Origin: Piezodorus guildinii | Lineage: Eukaryota > Arthropoda > Insecta > Hemiptera > Pentatomidae | Reading direction: 5' to 3' | Assembly: GCA_023052935.1 (NCBI GenBank) | Contig: JAJSOM010000051.1 | Coordinates: forward strand, 62,001 to 126,000 | Length of the DNA: 64,000 bases | Shown here: one piece after another, positions 42,845-52,575 of the stretch | How the letters are laid out: the number at the start of each line of letters is the position of its first letter | How positions within the stretch are numbered: the first letter of the stretch is position 1 | The notes under the pieces: model-generated | What the model saw: the letters and a program-made list of their open reading frames with translations, nothing else | What the model was told of the DNA's origin: nothing | The model's database searches: none | Position numbers and translations under genes: made by a program

Positions 42845-43140
42845 TAAAAATGTTTGTCTAGTTTTTGAGTTATTCAAAAAAATTTGTTTAAAGATTTTAG
42901 ATTTTTTTTTTCAACTTCTTAGAGTAAAAATTTTCCTAAACCCAGCCTTGTTGTACATTATCCCCCTAGGGAACCTTCATAAACAATTTCAGCTTCCTAG
43001 GCATGTAATTTTTGAGACACAGCGATGTCCACACAAGTAAGGGAATAGTAACTTGCTTTTATAAATGTAGCGAGATAATTTAATAACAATAAGAGACAGT
43101 CTTTTATAAACTATGTATCTGTATTTTCAATCACATACCT
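42845..43140. repeat. Intron repeat (second copy)
   Basis: Near copy of 41925-42205. A third, short piece begins at about 43568 (gttttctagtttttgaatta). Confidence 0.6.
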
Positions 43141-43218
43141 CCCCTATCCTCAGAAAATTTATTATGTAAATTATAGATATTGGAATAAAATATATTATCA
43201 TAGATAATTGATCCTTAC

Positions 43219-43296
43219 TTCTTATGATCCCAGAAGATGAAGGCGAAACATTGACTGCAGTTTGAGGGTGCTGCTTTCCTGCTGCTGCAATATTTC
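43219..43296 (-). CDS. 78-nt mini-exon, phase 1-1 (copy 4 locus)
   Basis: The acceptor is gttaatag (43297-43304) and the donor AAGAA|gtaagg (gt at 43217-43218), slightly unlike the usual GAG|gt. It has 2 nt, 25 codons and 1 nt. The product begins NIAAAGKQHPQTAVNVSPSS and ends GIIRS, clearly paralogous to 12258-12335. Most upstream exon found for this locus; no ATG or first exon was identified further upstream. Confidence 0.55.
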
Positions 43297-43404
43297 CTAT
43301 TAACAAAAAAGTTAACAATATTAGCTTCGGAAAATAAATTACGACTAATAAAAATATAAAAAAATTCAAATATTAAAAATGATCAAGAATCTTGGGTTTA
43401 TTTA

Positions 43405-43490
43405 ATAATATAGTAGCAATTGGTAATAATATAGTAGCAATTGGTAATAATATAGTAGCAATTGGTAATAATATAGTAACAATTGGTAAT
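43405..43490. repeat. 21-bp intron minisatellite
   Basis: About four copies of aataatatagtagcaattgg plus t, at the position paralogous to the array at 12424-12860 (upstream of the 78-nt mini-exon). Confidence 0.85.
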
Positions 43491-43639
43491 ATTAACTTTA
43501 TAAATACAAATATCAAACGAAAAAGATTTTAAGACTAATTGAAGTTTTTAGTTTACTCCTGACGCCAGGTAAATAAAAAATGTTTTCTAGTTTTTGAATT
43601 ATTCCAAAAAATTATTTTAAAGGTTTTAGATTTTTTTTT

Positions 43640-44110
43640 ACTTTCACTTACTATATATAATAAGGGGAAGTATGGCAATCGTGAAAATTTTCGAATTCCA
43701 GTTTTCAACGGAAATATTCGTTTTAGGTCCCCCCTGAGTCCAAATAACCAAGTCCCGCAAAAAGGTCTGTGTGTGTGTTTATGGTAACTCCCGGGCCGAA
43801 ACGGCAAGTCCTATGAAACTGAAATTTCATATTTAAGACAATATATGCCCAAGACAAGACAAAACTTTTTTCATCAAAATGAGCTTACCAGAAGAGGCAC
43901 TTTATACCATGCATTTTGCACCTTTTTTCAATTTTCTTGAAAACGGTTCTGACGATTTTGATTAAACTCGCTATATCGATGTAAAATTTAATGAGCTTTA
44001 ATATCATCTAGGTTTTATTCTGATTAAAATGGTCTGACAGGGCTTAAATTCCGATATTTTAAATTTTCTTCCCTTAAGTACCTTCAATTTTGTAGATTCA
44101 ATAAAAATAA
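43640..44110 (-). repeat. Dispersed repeat A copy
   Basis: Starts actttcacttactatatata at about 43646. Contains ttttcgaattccagttttca, gtctgtgtgtgtgtttatgg, tataccatgcattttgcacc and the agggcttaaattccgatatt end. Reverse complement of 48990-49473. Non-coding. Confidence 0.7.
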
Positions 44111-44510
44111 CTATATTATCTTGTTAGAACCGATGAAAAACATTGCTGTCAAGAAATTGCTGAATTTCCCTGAATCAATATACTCCAGGTGAATGATTAG
44201 CCTAAGCCCTAAAGGATCCATATCCTCGGGACAACTGGTTTCCTGATGTTGATTTCCAAAAGGTACATTTAGGACATTGTAACAAATTTAATATTTTGAT
44301 GTCGTGAATGGAAATGATTTGGAATGAACTTAAATATGCACTTAGCACCTTTTGGAAAGAACTGCAACTTTCAAACATGTTCTTTGGGACATGTGTGGTA
44401 TTAAATTAGATGACAGATTTTGATAACACTAAACTATTGGAATACAAATTAGTCAAAATATCTAGTACCTTTTGGAAATCAAAGCCTCAATTATCTCTTC
44501 ACTGGACTTG

Positions 44511-44796
44511 TTTGTTTGTTTATTTATTTAAGGTCACTTAATGCTACTATGGCTAATCGAACGATACTACAGTGGGAGTCCTAAATTTTGCCTATCCAGG
44601 TTTTATTAGTATAGGGATCTTTTACGAGTACCTGACATCGCAAAGGCTCCACCTTTTAACCTCCCCTCTGAAATACGACATAGCTAAGGATTTTTTACTC
44701 CCATCAAAATATCCTAGGACCACTTGCGGGTTTGAACCTGTAGCCTTTGACATAGGAGGCTGTTATGCTAGCCACCCAGATACAAGTGATCCCGCC
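44511..44796 (-). mobile_element. SINE2, full-length with target-site duplication
   Basis: Flanked by cactggacttg (44500-44510) and cactggacttgt (44797-44808), a clear duplication. Sense strand (minus): tRNA-like 5' end gggatcacttgtatctgggt, with B box gggtttgaacctg (plus strand) near 44727, then the centre cctctgaaatacgac-type block and a tail of ttaaataaataaac-type repeats. The length is 286 bp. Positions 44111-44499 before it are paralogous to the right inverted-repeat arm (36370-36545). Confidence 0.8.
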
Positions 44797-44808
44797 CACT
44801 GGACTTGT

Positions 44809-45884
44809 AATATTATTTAATTATTGTAGTCAACATTGAACAAAGTAAATCACTTTGTTTTTACTCACTTAATAATTGCTTTGTTATAGAGCTACTTATT
44901 CTAAATTCTATTTATTGTTAATTTTTTTAATTTAGTAATTGTCTATTCTTTAATAATAATAGTTTATTTTATTTAAACATTGCAATCAATTTATATATCT
45001 CATATGTTTTGATTCTGAATTATAAAATTAATTTAGCATTTGAGTAAGTAAGTTCAGGGAAAGTAGGCTAATTAATGATAGATAGTCTTTCCATGGGTTT
45101 ATAAACAATAATAAAATAAAAACAATTTAAATTTTATGCTTTTTTTATTAAATCTAAAAAAACACAGTAGACAATAATGTTTAATACAATATTTATACCT
45201 ACTATACAATAACGTAATGCAATATTAACAATTATACAATTCAATGGAATATTTCCCTTTACATACAAAGACATGTAATAAGAACTATAGTAATTCATTA
45301 ATATTAAGCTATATTAATGCAGTTTTTATATACACATATACATAATAAATTAAATATAATCAAGATGGGGTAAATTTTTGAAATATTGGCATTAATAAAG
45401 CTTCACTATTGATGATAAAGTTATTTTAAGTAAGAACATATTACTTCACGTCCTTAGTGGATAAAACTAAAATATCTTCCACGGATAAATGTGTTACATG
45501 ATAACATTATTTAAAAAAATAAAAACAATCCCTAAAATAAAGAACATATGAATATCAATATTGTGTAATATTAATCTATTTTAATTTAACAGATTTTAAC
45601 TATTTTGAAAATATTTCTTTTTTCAATTGTTTTTTTATACATATACACACCATAATTAAAATATACAAAAATATCCTGATATTCTGGTAAATCTGTGAAA
45701 TTCTGGCTTTAATAAATCGTAACTATTAATATTAAAATTACTACAAGAAAAAAAGATTGCTTCATATCCTTTCTGAATAAAACTACAATACTTTATCTTA
45801 CAATATCTTCCAAAAAAAAAGTATATAAATGAATTTGTTGTTTGATAACATGTATGTATGAACATTAATGTTTTTTTATCATGA
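44809..45884 (-). repeat. 3' flank modules of the copy 5 gene
   Basis: Diverged duplicates of the flank modules seen at 40019-41229, including ataataaaataaaaacaat near 45110 and gttatttt.agtaagaacat near 45420. Positions 44809-45060 also match 32700-32860. No gene. Confidence 0.55.
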
Positions 45885-46207
45885 TTACATGCATAACTGC
45901 TCATACATGACCCTCAGTTCAGCCAGTTCCGCTTTAACCTTGGCTAAGGTAGTCGATCTTATCGTCTTCACTTTCCTCTTCTCAGACCATCTCAGGATCA
46001 CCAATTTGTTTTCTTTGTCTCTCATTTCTTCCAAGATGCTTTGCTTGCTTTCTTCTAAAAGATCATCTTCCCAATCATAATCGGAAGAATCTTCTTCCTC
46101 TTCTGATGAAATCTTCTTCCTCGCTCTTTCTTCATCTTCATCACTGCTGTTATCTGAGTAATGAAAATCATCATCACTAGACGATTTGGAATCTCTTTTC
46201 CGTTTAT
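45885..46207 (-). CDS. Terminal exon of the mini-exon gene family, copy 5 (open)
   Basis: The exon enters after tgtttcag (acceptor 46208-46210) in phase 1: 2 nt, 106 codons and TAA at 45885-45887, with no internal stop. It has no early ATG. The product starts KRKRDSKSSSDDDFHYSDNS, continues through an almost purely acidic SSEEEEDSSDYDWEDDLLEE block, then SKQSILEEMRDKENKLVILR, WSEKRKVKTIRSTTLAKVKA and the end VMYEQLCM. It aligns end to end with the copy 2 exon (320 nt vs 323 nt). The nearest recognised upstream mini-exon is at 49848-49934, with SINE, LINE and other insertions between. Confidence 0.62.
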
Positions 46208-46315
46208 CTGAAACAATAAAATTACGAACTTGTATTATACATTATTAAAAACATTCTCATTTATCTTAGAGATAGAATAATATATATGAGATAAAAATTC
46301 TAAATAAAGACAGAA

Positions 46316-46636
46316 AACAAAAACAAAAAAACCTGTATCTCTGCAATCCCTGAAGGGTCTTAAGGTCAGTACATACAGAAAATATTACTGTTTCAAGGCC
46401 AACGGCAGTGCAATGAGGTGATTAGGCCTTAATCACGCTCAGCCGCCAGGTTTTTCCCCAATTAATTTGGGTACCCACTTTATAGAGGCTGGGTCGGCCC
46501 CAGGAGGGTCTCCATACCCTAGGGTCGCCCCCCGACTGAATTAACAGAATAAATAATATTCTGCCACGGCCAGGATTCGAACGCAGGACCTGGAGAACTT
46601 TTAGGCTAGTGCTATATGTACTAGACCATGCCGTTC
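46316..46636 (-). mobile_element. SINE1, nearly full-length
   Basis: Minus-strand head gaacggcatggtctagtaca with B box gcgttcgaatcc near 46575; body words gggtacccactttatagagg and gaataaataatattctgcca on the plus strand. The far end is aaaaaaacctgtatctctgc on the plus strand, so the sense tail is oligo-T. It lies in the presumed intron of the copy 5 gene. Confidence 0.75.
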
Positions 46637-46789
46637 TCTAATAAAAGATAATAAAGAACTTTATGATAGAGCAATGGAAATGTATGGTGATCGAGATCTT
46701 AGAACCTCAGTTTAGGCTCTATATAATGGAATAAAAATATTATATTGGAGACAAAAAAAAAAAAGAATTTATGATTCCTTTATCCTTGG

Positions 46790-47120
46790 AAAAGTACTTT
46801 ATTTGTACTGTGCCAAAACTTGGACCATAAAACAAACAGAGGCCCAAAAATTACTGGCACAGGAGATAGACTTCCTTAGAAGCTGTGGTATATTGTCTGC
46901 AGCAAATAGTTAACAGTAGAATCAGAACCATTATAGGCCAGGAGCAAAATATATTATATAATATTGAAATCTAGCAGCTTCACCTGTTTGGCTGCTCAGG
47001 GAGGATGGGAGAAAGAGATGGCCAAAGGAGGCTTTGGCTTAGCCAGCAGTTAAGAGAAGGAGGATATAGAAAGGTTGTCTGGTTCTTGAGGATTGGAATT
47101 AGAAGAAACCTAGGAGCTAT
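46790..47120 (+). mobile_element. LINE RT C-terminal fragment (uninterrupted paralogue)
   Basis: Contains tggaccataaaacaaacaga and the ctggcacaggagatagactt word, then gagcaaaatatattatataa and cagcttcacctgtttggctg. It is the uninterrupted version of the fragment that holds SINE2 and Tc1 insertions at 1400-3260. Positions 47121-47353 are not clearly assigned. Confidence 0.55.
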
Positions 47121-47353
47121 TCTCTTCAGAAAGCAGGATATAGCAACCCTTGACAAGAATACCAGTGAGAAATGTGTCTTGGGAGGATCTAATAAATAAA
47201 TCTTCTAATCTATAAATCCATCAATATTTTTAGCTTCATCTTCATTTCATCACCAGAGATTCCTGCATATACTAGACATCTATGTCATTGAGAGGACACT
47301 AGGAAATAGTGGGTACTTCTAGAATCAAGATATCATGGAAAGATAGGAGCTGT

Positions 47354-48020
47354 TTAACCCCTTAGAGTCAAAAATTTGTTTCTAGTCCCCAGTCCCCAGG
47401 AGCAAAATTTTGTTTTCTTTGTATTGTTCATTTTTAATTTTAAAAACATGTTTACTATGGAAATCACCCACTTTATAAAGGAATTTACACAAATAAGACG
47501 ATTGCACAGTGGGTCTGCATCTTGCTCCTCAGAAAATGTTTGTGTGAGGAGCGGATTGAACACCATGGAATGTAAAATGAAAATTCATCATTAACAAATG
47601 TATAAACATTTATTTCAAAAATAGTTAGATAATATAAAATCGTTATTTTGCTTTCAGTAATAAAGAACAAAATATAATACGAAGAAAATTTTTAAAAAGT
47701 TGAAAAAATAATAAGTTGAATAAGGAAAAAAACTAACATAAACAAGAAATAAATTTTTAGAAAAATGTCTGAAGATATTACAGTAATGTAACTCATAGTA
47801 CTAGATAGTATTTTTCATGTAAGAAAGGCTTCAGATAATTTTTAGATTTTTTGGCACACAGTAAAACCAATGCCAAATTTTGTTTTCCTGTACTTTACAG
47901 ATTTCATTAGTTTCAGAAAAATCTTATTTCAACGACTAGTTTACTCAAAATAACTGATAATTGCACATAACTGTTATTGCAAACACATAACTGTTGTGCA
48001 ATCGGTCTTGAATGGGTTAA
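47354..48020. mobile_element. Possible TTAA-flanked (piggyBac-like) non-autonomous element
   Basis: TTAACCCCTTAGAGTC at the left (47354) and the inverse of ...cttgaatgggttaa at the right (to 48020) give ends TTAACCC(C/A)TT in inverted orientation. TTAA flanks are the hallmark of piggyBac. The inverted similarity is short and there is no transposase, so this is tentative. Confidence 0.35.
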
Positions 48021-48119
48021 GGATAGAGATGTATTTACTGGTAACTGTATAAATATGGTTAATCCTTGTTAAGTTTTGCTCAAAAGTAAATCCCAGATTT
48101 TTGATGTAATTTAAGAACT

Positions 48120-48545
48120 GGATAGGGAAGATATAGGTTATAGAGGCTGGATGAGCCGCAGGAGTGTCTCCAGGCCTGCAGACAAGGAGGATATAACAGA
48201 ATAATGATCCTAGTCTAGTCTAATTCAATGGAGAGTAAGATTCTTCAAAGAATCAATTGACCGGTAAAGGATGAAGAAGGCAGGAGAAGAATAAGAAATA
48301 AGGAACTCTTTGAAGTATTCCAGGATATAGACGTTGTGACCTTTATTAGGCTGGGAAACCTTGGGTGGGCAGAGTATGCTGCAAGGATGAGTCTCGATAA
48401 TATGCCTAAAAGAGTCATGGAAGAGGAAAACCATTGCCTAAGAAGATTTGAACAGCCCAAGCTCCGGTGGATAGAAGGCAGTAGCCCAAAACGGAGCTGA
48501 ATGGAGGAGGCTCACAAATGAGGCCAGCACCTATCATAGTGTTGT
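48120..48545 (+). pseudogene. SINE1 scrap and RTE-like C-terminal fragment
   Basis: 48130-48215 has SINE1-like ttatagaggctggatgagcc. 48250-48500, plus strand, reads RRRIRNKELFEVFQDIDVVT, IRLGNLGWAEYAARMSLDN and LRWIEG, the WAGH-type C-terminus of RTE-like LINE RTs. Fragment only. Confidence 0.55.
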
Positions 48546-48589
48546 AGTGCCATCTCATAGATTGATAGTCTAATTTGATCCCATTATTA

Positions 48590-49473
48590 AAAAAACTGGT
48601 GCGCCCAACACACGACTTTCACTTACCTCCATGGTTATAATCTTTTTAAGAATTTTTAAAAAACATTTAGAGATGAAAATTAATTGTTTTGAATTTTAAT
48701 AGAAACATGTGTTTTATTATATTATTATCTACGACAATCAAGTTAGTTTTATCTGTTTTTCATCACTCTCCTTTAACTATTTCAATTATGTGTATACGAT
48801 GATATTTTTTTCCTTAAATCTTTAGCTTTCTAACAGTATATTATACATCTATATTACTCTTTTTATGTTCCAAAACATAAATATTCCATGAAAAAATATT
48901 TTTGCTCTTTTCTCCTTTTGTTGGATATCCAATTCGTTTGGCTTATGTATTATTCCGTTTTTTATCTATGCTAAGAAGATTATATGTTTAATTTATTTAA
49001 ATGTACAAAATGAAAGGTACTTCAGAGGAATAAAATTTAAACTATCAGCATTTAAGCCCTGTTAGATTATTTTAATCAGAATAAAACCTACATGATATAA
49101 AAGCACATTAAATTTTACATTGATATAGCGAATTTAATTAAAATTGTTACAACAGTTTTTGAGAGAGTCATAGAAATGTGCAAAATGCATGGTATAAAGT
49201 AGATCTTTCGGTCAGCCGATTTTGAAGAAAAAGTGATATAACATCTCAGTTCTACAGTTGTCTTAAAAAATGTAGTTGTCTTAAATCTTCGCACTTTTGT
49301 TCTTGCCCTAAACTTACCACAAACAGACACACACACAGACCTTTTTGTGGGACTTGGTTATTTGGCTCAGGGGACCCAAAAACGTGTATTTCTGTTGAAA
49401 ACCGGAATTCGAAAATTGTCATGATCGCAATACTTTCCCTTACTATATATTTCATATATAAGTAAGTGAAAGT
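48590..49473 (+). repeat. Dispersed repeat A, longest readable copy
   Basis: The left side has actttcacttac at 48615-48626 and the right side gtaagtgaaagt at 49462-49473, the same 12-bp word inverted. Left-end similarity to other copies extends outward to ggtgcgcccaacacacg (48600 region; compare 61830 and 63510). The true end may therefore be near 48590, and the 12-bp word may not be a classical terminal repeat. No protein-coding potential. Copies or pieces: 15185, 43640, 57035, 61830, 63120 and 63480. Confidence 0.65.
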
Positions 49474-49509
49474 AATAACAATTGATACAATATTTATTTT
49501 TTAATAATT

Positions 49510-49790
49510 ATTACTTTTATAGTTTTTGTCACTACAACCCCAGAAAGATGGTGGGTTCAGGATACAATACGATACAATAGCTGTGCAAGGAGCTGATTAG
49601 AACAAGGTAATGCTCAACGCTATGTTTCCCCTCATTTTGTGGGTACCCAATTAATAAAGACTGGATGAACACCAGGAGAGTATTCTAACCCCATAGTTGA
49701 CCCACGACAGATGCAAAAGAATAAATAATTATCCTACCACAACAGGACTCAAATGAAGGACACTTTAAATAGTCTTTTATACTCCATGTA
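49510..49790 (-). mobile_element. Diverged SINE1 copy
   Basis: Carries cactacaaccccagaaagat, gtgggtacccaattaataaa and a degraded head near 49760. It sits 58 bp from the 49848-49934 mini-exon, in its downstream intron. Confidence 0.55.
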
Positions 49791-49847
49791 GCAATTAAAT
49801 TATTAATATTGAAATAAAATAAGTTATTAGTGCTAATTGATCCTTAC

Positions 49848-49934
49848 CTTTTGCTGCGTTGTCAGAAGATGAAGATCTAGTTTTGATATCACCTTCCACT
49901 TGTGCGTACTGCTCTCCTTCTTTTGCAATATTTT
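49848..49934 (-). CDS. 87-nt mini-exon, phase 1-1 (copy 5 locus)
   Basis: The acceptor is gttaatag (49935-49942) and the donor is AAAAG|gtaagg (gt at 49846-49847). It has 2 nt, 28 codons and 1 nt. The product begins NIAKEGEQYAQVEGDIKTRS and ends SSSDNAAKG, combining features of the 87-nt type (EGEQ) and the 78-nt type (NIA). It is the most upstream exon found for the 45885-46207 gene. Positions 49943-50284 beyond are AT-rich without a recognised exon. Confidence 0.55.
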
Positions 49935-50284
49935 CTATTAACAAAATACAAAACAATATTAGATTTTAAATTATTTCATTTTATGTCATTTTAACTTAAT
50001 TTAATAAGTAAATTATCATAATTGAATTCTATATCTATCTAAATAGATAGATGGAATTTAATATTAAATAGATAAACATTAAAATATAAAAATGAATATG
50101 AAAGAAGAGATTGGTGGTCAAAAAATGATAAGAAAAACAGGGCTAAAAAAATAAATGTTTGATAAAAAGAACATAAAAATAATTAAAATTTGAGTAAAAT
50201 TAATAACTTAAGAACAGAAAAAGAAAGTAATAAAGACTAAAAAAATATAATTATTTAAAGCAAATTCATTACAAAGTCAACAAT

Positions 50285-50850
50285 TTACAATTTATTTTAC
50301 TGTTTCTAGATCAAGGTTCCCACAAGGAGGCGATTCAGCTATCACTCTCAACTTTCAGGTTTTCTCCTGATTTTTGAATACCCACTTGTTGTTTCTATGT
50401 TTATTTATTTAGCATCACTTTATGCTACGATGGCTAATCGGACGATGCTACAGTGGGAGTCCTAAATTTTGCCTATCCATGTTTTATTAGGGTAGGGATC
50501 TTTAACAAGTAACTTATATCAAACAGGCTCGGGACCACCTCTTAACGTCCTATCCGAAGGACGGCAATAGCTAAGTATTTTTACTCCCATTAAAAATTCC
50601 TAGGACCACCTGCGGGTTTGAACCCGTGACCTTTGGCATAGGAGGTTGTTATGCTAGCCACCCAGTTAGAAGTGATCCTGAATACCCACTTTATAGCAGC
50701 TGAGTGAGCCATAGGAAGATCACCCTACCCCAGAGTCTCCTCATTTCTATTATTACAGGGTAAATAATCATGTTGCCTCATCCGAATTTGAACCTAAGAC
50801 TATAAAAACCAAAGCTCTCTGCACTACACAATCAACTACACTGCTTGTAT
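50285..50850 (-). mobile_element. SINE1 interrupted by a nested SINE2
   Basis: SINE1 parts at 50285-50386 (ctgtttctagatcaaggt, aactttcaggttttctcct) and 50691-50850 (ttatagcagctgagtgagcc to the degraded head near 50845) flank the SINE2 at 50387-50678. The order SINE1 first, SINE2 later is therefore certain. Confidence 0.75.
50387..50678 (-). mobile_element. SINE2, full-length, perfect 12-bp duplication
   Basis: Flanked by identical tgaatacccact at 50375-50386 and 50679-50690. Full layout: tail side tgtttatttatttagcatca, central acctcttaacgtcctatccg, B box gggtttgaacccg near 50610 and tRNA-like 5' end cacccagttagaagtgatcc (all plus-strand readings). The length is 292 bp. Confidence 0.9.
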
Positions 50851-51080
50851 TAACTTAATAAAGATCAAACAAACATTTTAACTCTTTAATTAAATATTTG
50901 GTTAGCTAAAGATGCAGAGGATTAAAATAAAATAAGCCATCTGGATCAGAGCTTTCTTAAATACTTTCTATTAACAGTTACTTACTGAAAATAAAAAATT
51001 AATTTGACCATTCAGATTTGTAAATATAGTAAGATTTAAATGTGAAGGATGGCATTATTTAAAAAAAATCATTATTCTAA

Positions 51081-51277
51081 TGTTTGTTTGTTTATTTATT
51101 TAACGTCCTTTTATGCTATTGTAGCTAATTAGACAATGCCCTAAATTTTTCCTATTTATGGTTTAATTATGGTAGGGATCTTTAACGAGTACCTGACATC
51201 CCACAGGATTCGGACACCTTTTTATGTCCCCTCCGAAGGAAGGCATTTAGTCCCATTTAAAAAATCCTAAGGCCAAA
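51081..51277 (-). mobile_element. SINE2 copy, head missing
   Basis: tttgtttgtttatttattta, aacgagtacctgacatccca and gtcccctccgaaggaaggca on the plus strand; it ends at atcctaaggcc before the tRNA-like part. Positions 50851-51080 and 51278-51688 are AT-rich without a feature. Confidence 0.7.
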
Positions 51278-51688
51278 TTCTAATGTTTATGTATTGAATA
51301 TGAAAGATGCTCGAAAATTTTAAAAATATTAGAAATGTTATCTTTCGGGTAAAAAAAAATGAATTACGATAATTTGGTTTTGATTACTGAATAATGATCA
51401 ATAGCACTTTTGTGAATAATCTTATGAATTACTCTATCTTGATTGGTTAATAATTAAATGTGTACATATCTAACAAGACTGCATATCAAAAGTAGGTATG
51501 CTACAAACATAAATTTAATTTTTATGTTTAATTACGGTTCAGTCTTGTTAAGTATAACATCACAGAAGTAATGTTCTGAGCCAACGAGGTTAAACTGAAT
51601 TTAGAATAAAACTACAATTTAAGGAGATTTAGTAGGGAGTGCACAAGTTGGTCAGAGGTGCAGTCATATAAACACTTCAATTAAGGAG

Positions 51689-51962
51689 GGATCACATGTA
51701 GCATTGTGGCCAGCATAACAGCCTTCTATGCCTAATATCAAACCCCAAGTGGCCTTAGGATTTTTTTAATGGAAGTAAAAAATGCTAAGTTATGCCTCCT
51801 TCAGACGGGAGGTAAAATAGATGGTCCCGAGCCTGTGCGATGTAGGTTCTCATTAAATATTCCTATCCTAAACTAAACCTGGTAGGCAAAATTTAAAGAC
51901 TCCCACTAGATCATCGTCAATCACCTACAACTAGCATAAAGTTGTTCAATAAGTAAACAATC
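51689..51962 (+). mobile_element. SINE2 copy in plus orientation
   Basis: From ggatcacatgtagcattgtg (tRNA-like start) through ctaatatcaaaccccaagtg, ccttaggatttttttaatgg, tggtcccgagcctgtgcgat to a degraded tail gttcaataagtaaacaatca. Full length but diverged. Confidence 0.7.
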
Positions 51963-51974
51963 AATTTAACATGA

Positions 51975-52575
51975 AGTCAATAGTCAAATGAGTCTTTTGT
52001 AATGTAGTGGAAGGTTGAGCGTTTGTCCAGTAAGTGTTGAAGTAGTCGAAAACGGCGGGCAGTTTCTTGTCGTTTAAATCTTGTATGGGGATTCCAAATT
52101 AGACGTTTTGTCAAGGTGGAGTCCTAGGTATCGAATCTTTCAACGGGGCTAGTGAGAGTGTCATTAATAGATACTGTAGGGCAGGAAGTTATTGGTTATC
52201 TGGTGGGATTTGTTAGAATTAATTTTAATCCTCCAATTCAGGCACCATACCTCAAGGTCTCTGGATGTAGGATTGAAGAATGTGGGAGGCAGTAACAGTA
52301 TCATTATCTACTGATAGCACGCAGGTGTCATCAGCATAGGTAGAAAGGAATGTGTTAGGATGGATTGGGATATCAGTTATATAGACAGTATAAAGAACGG
52401 GTCCTTGGATGCTGCCTTGAGGAACACTAGCAGATTGAAAAAGGAATAGGAACTATTGTGATTTATTTTGAAAGATCTATCAGCGAGGTAGGAACTGGAT
52501 AATAAGAAAATAGGTGGAGGGAGGAATAGATGGAGCTTGTAAAGCAATCCGGGTGCCTGACTCGGTCACTTTAAG
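51975..52575 (-). pseudogene. Jockey fragment
   Basis: Minus-strand homology to 23290-23910 of the near-complete copy: aagtgttgaagtagtcgaaa (thumb), the YADD region (gcaggtgtcatcagcatagg on the plus strand) and ctgccttgaggaacact.gcag (PQG block). It carries small indels. Homology ends at gactcggtcac at about 52567, just where sequence quality changes. Confidence 0.75.

Noticed and set aside
48615..49473. Simple MITE with 12-bp terminal repeats
   Set aside because: Other copies share sequence beyond the left 12-bp word, so the word is not clearly the element end.
41230..49934. Membership in the aphid bicycle effector family
   Set aside because: Small symmetric exons are reminiscent, but the paired Cys-Tyr-Cys motifs that define that family are absent and no signal peptide exon was seen.
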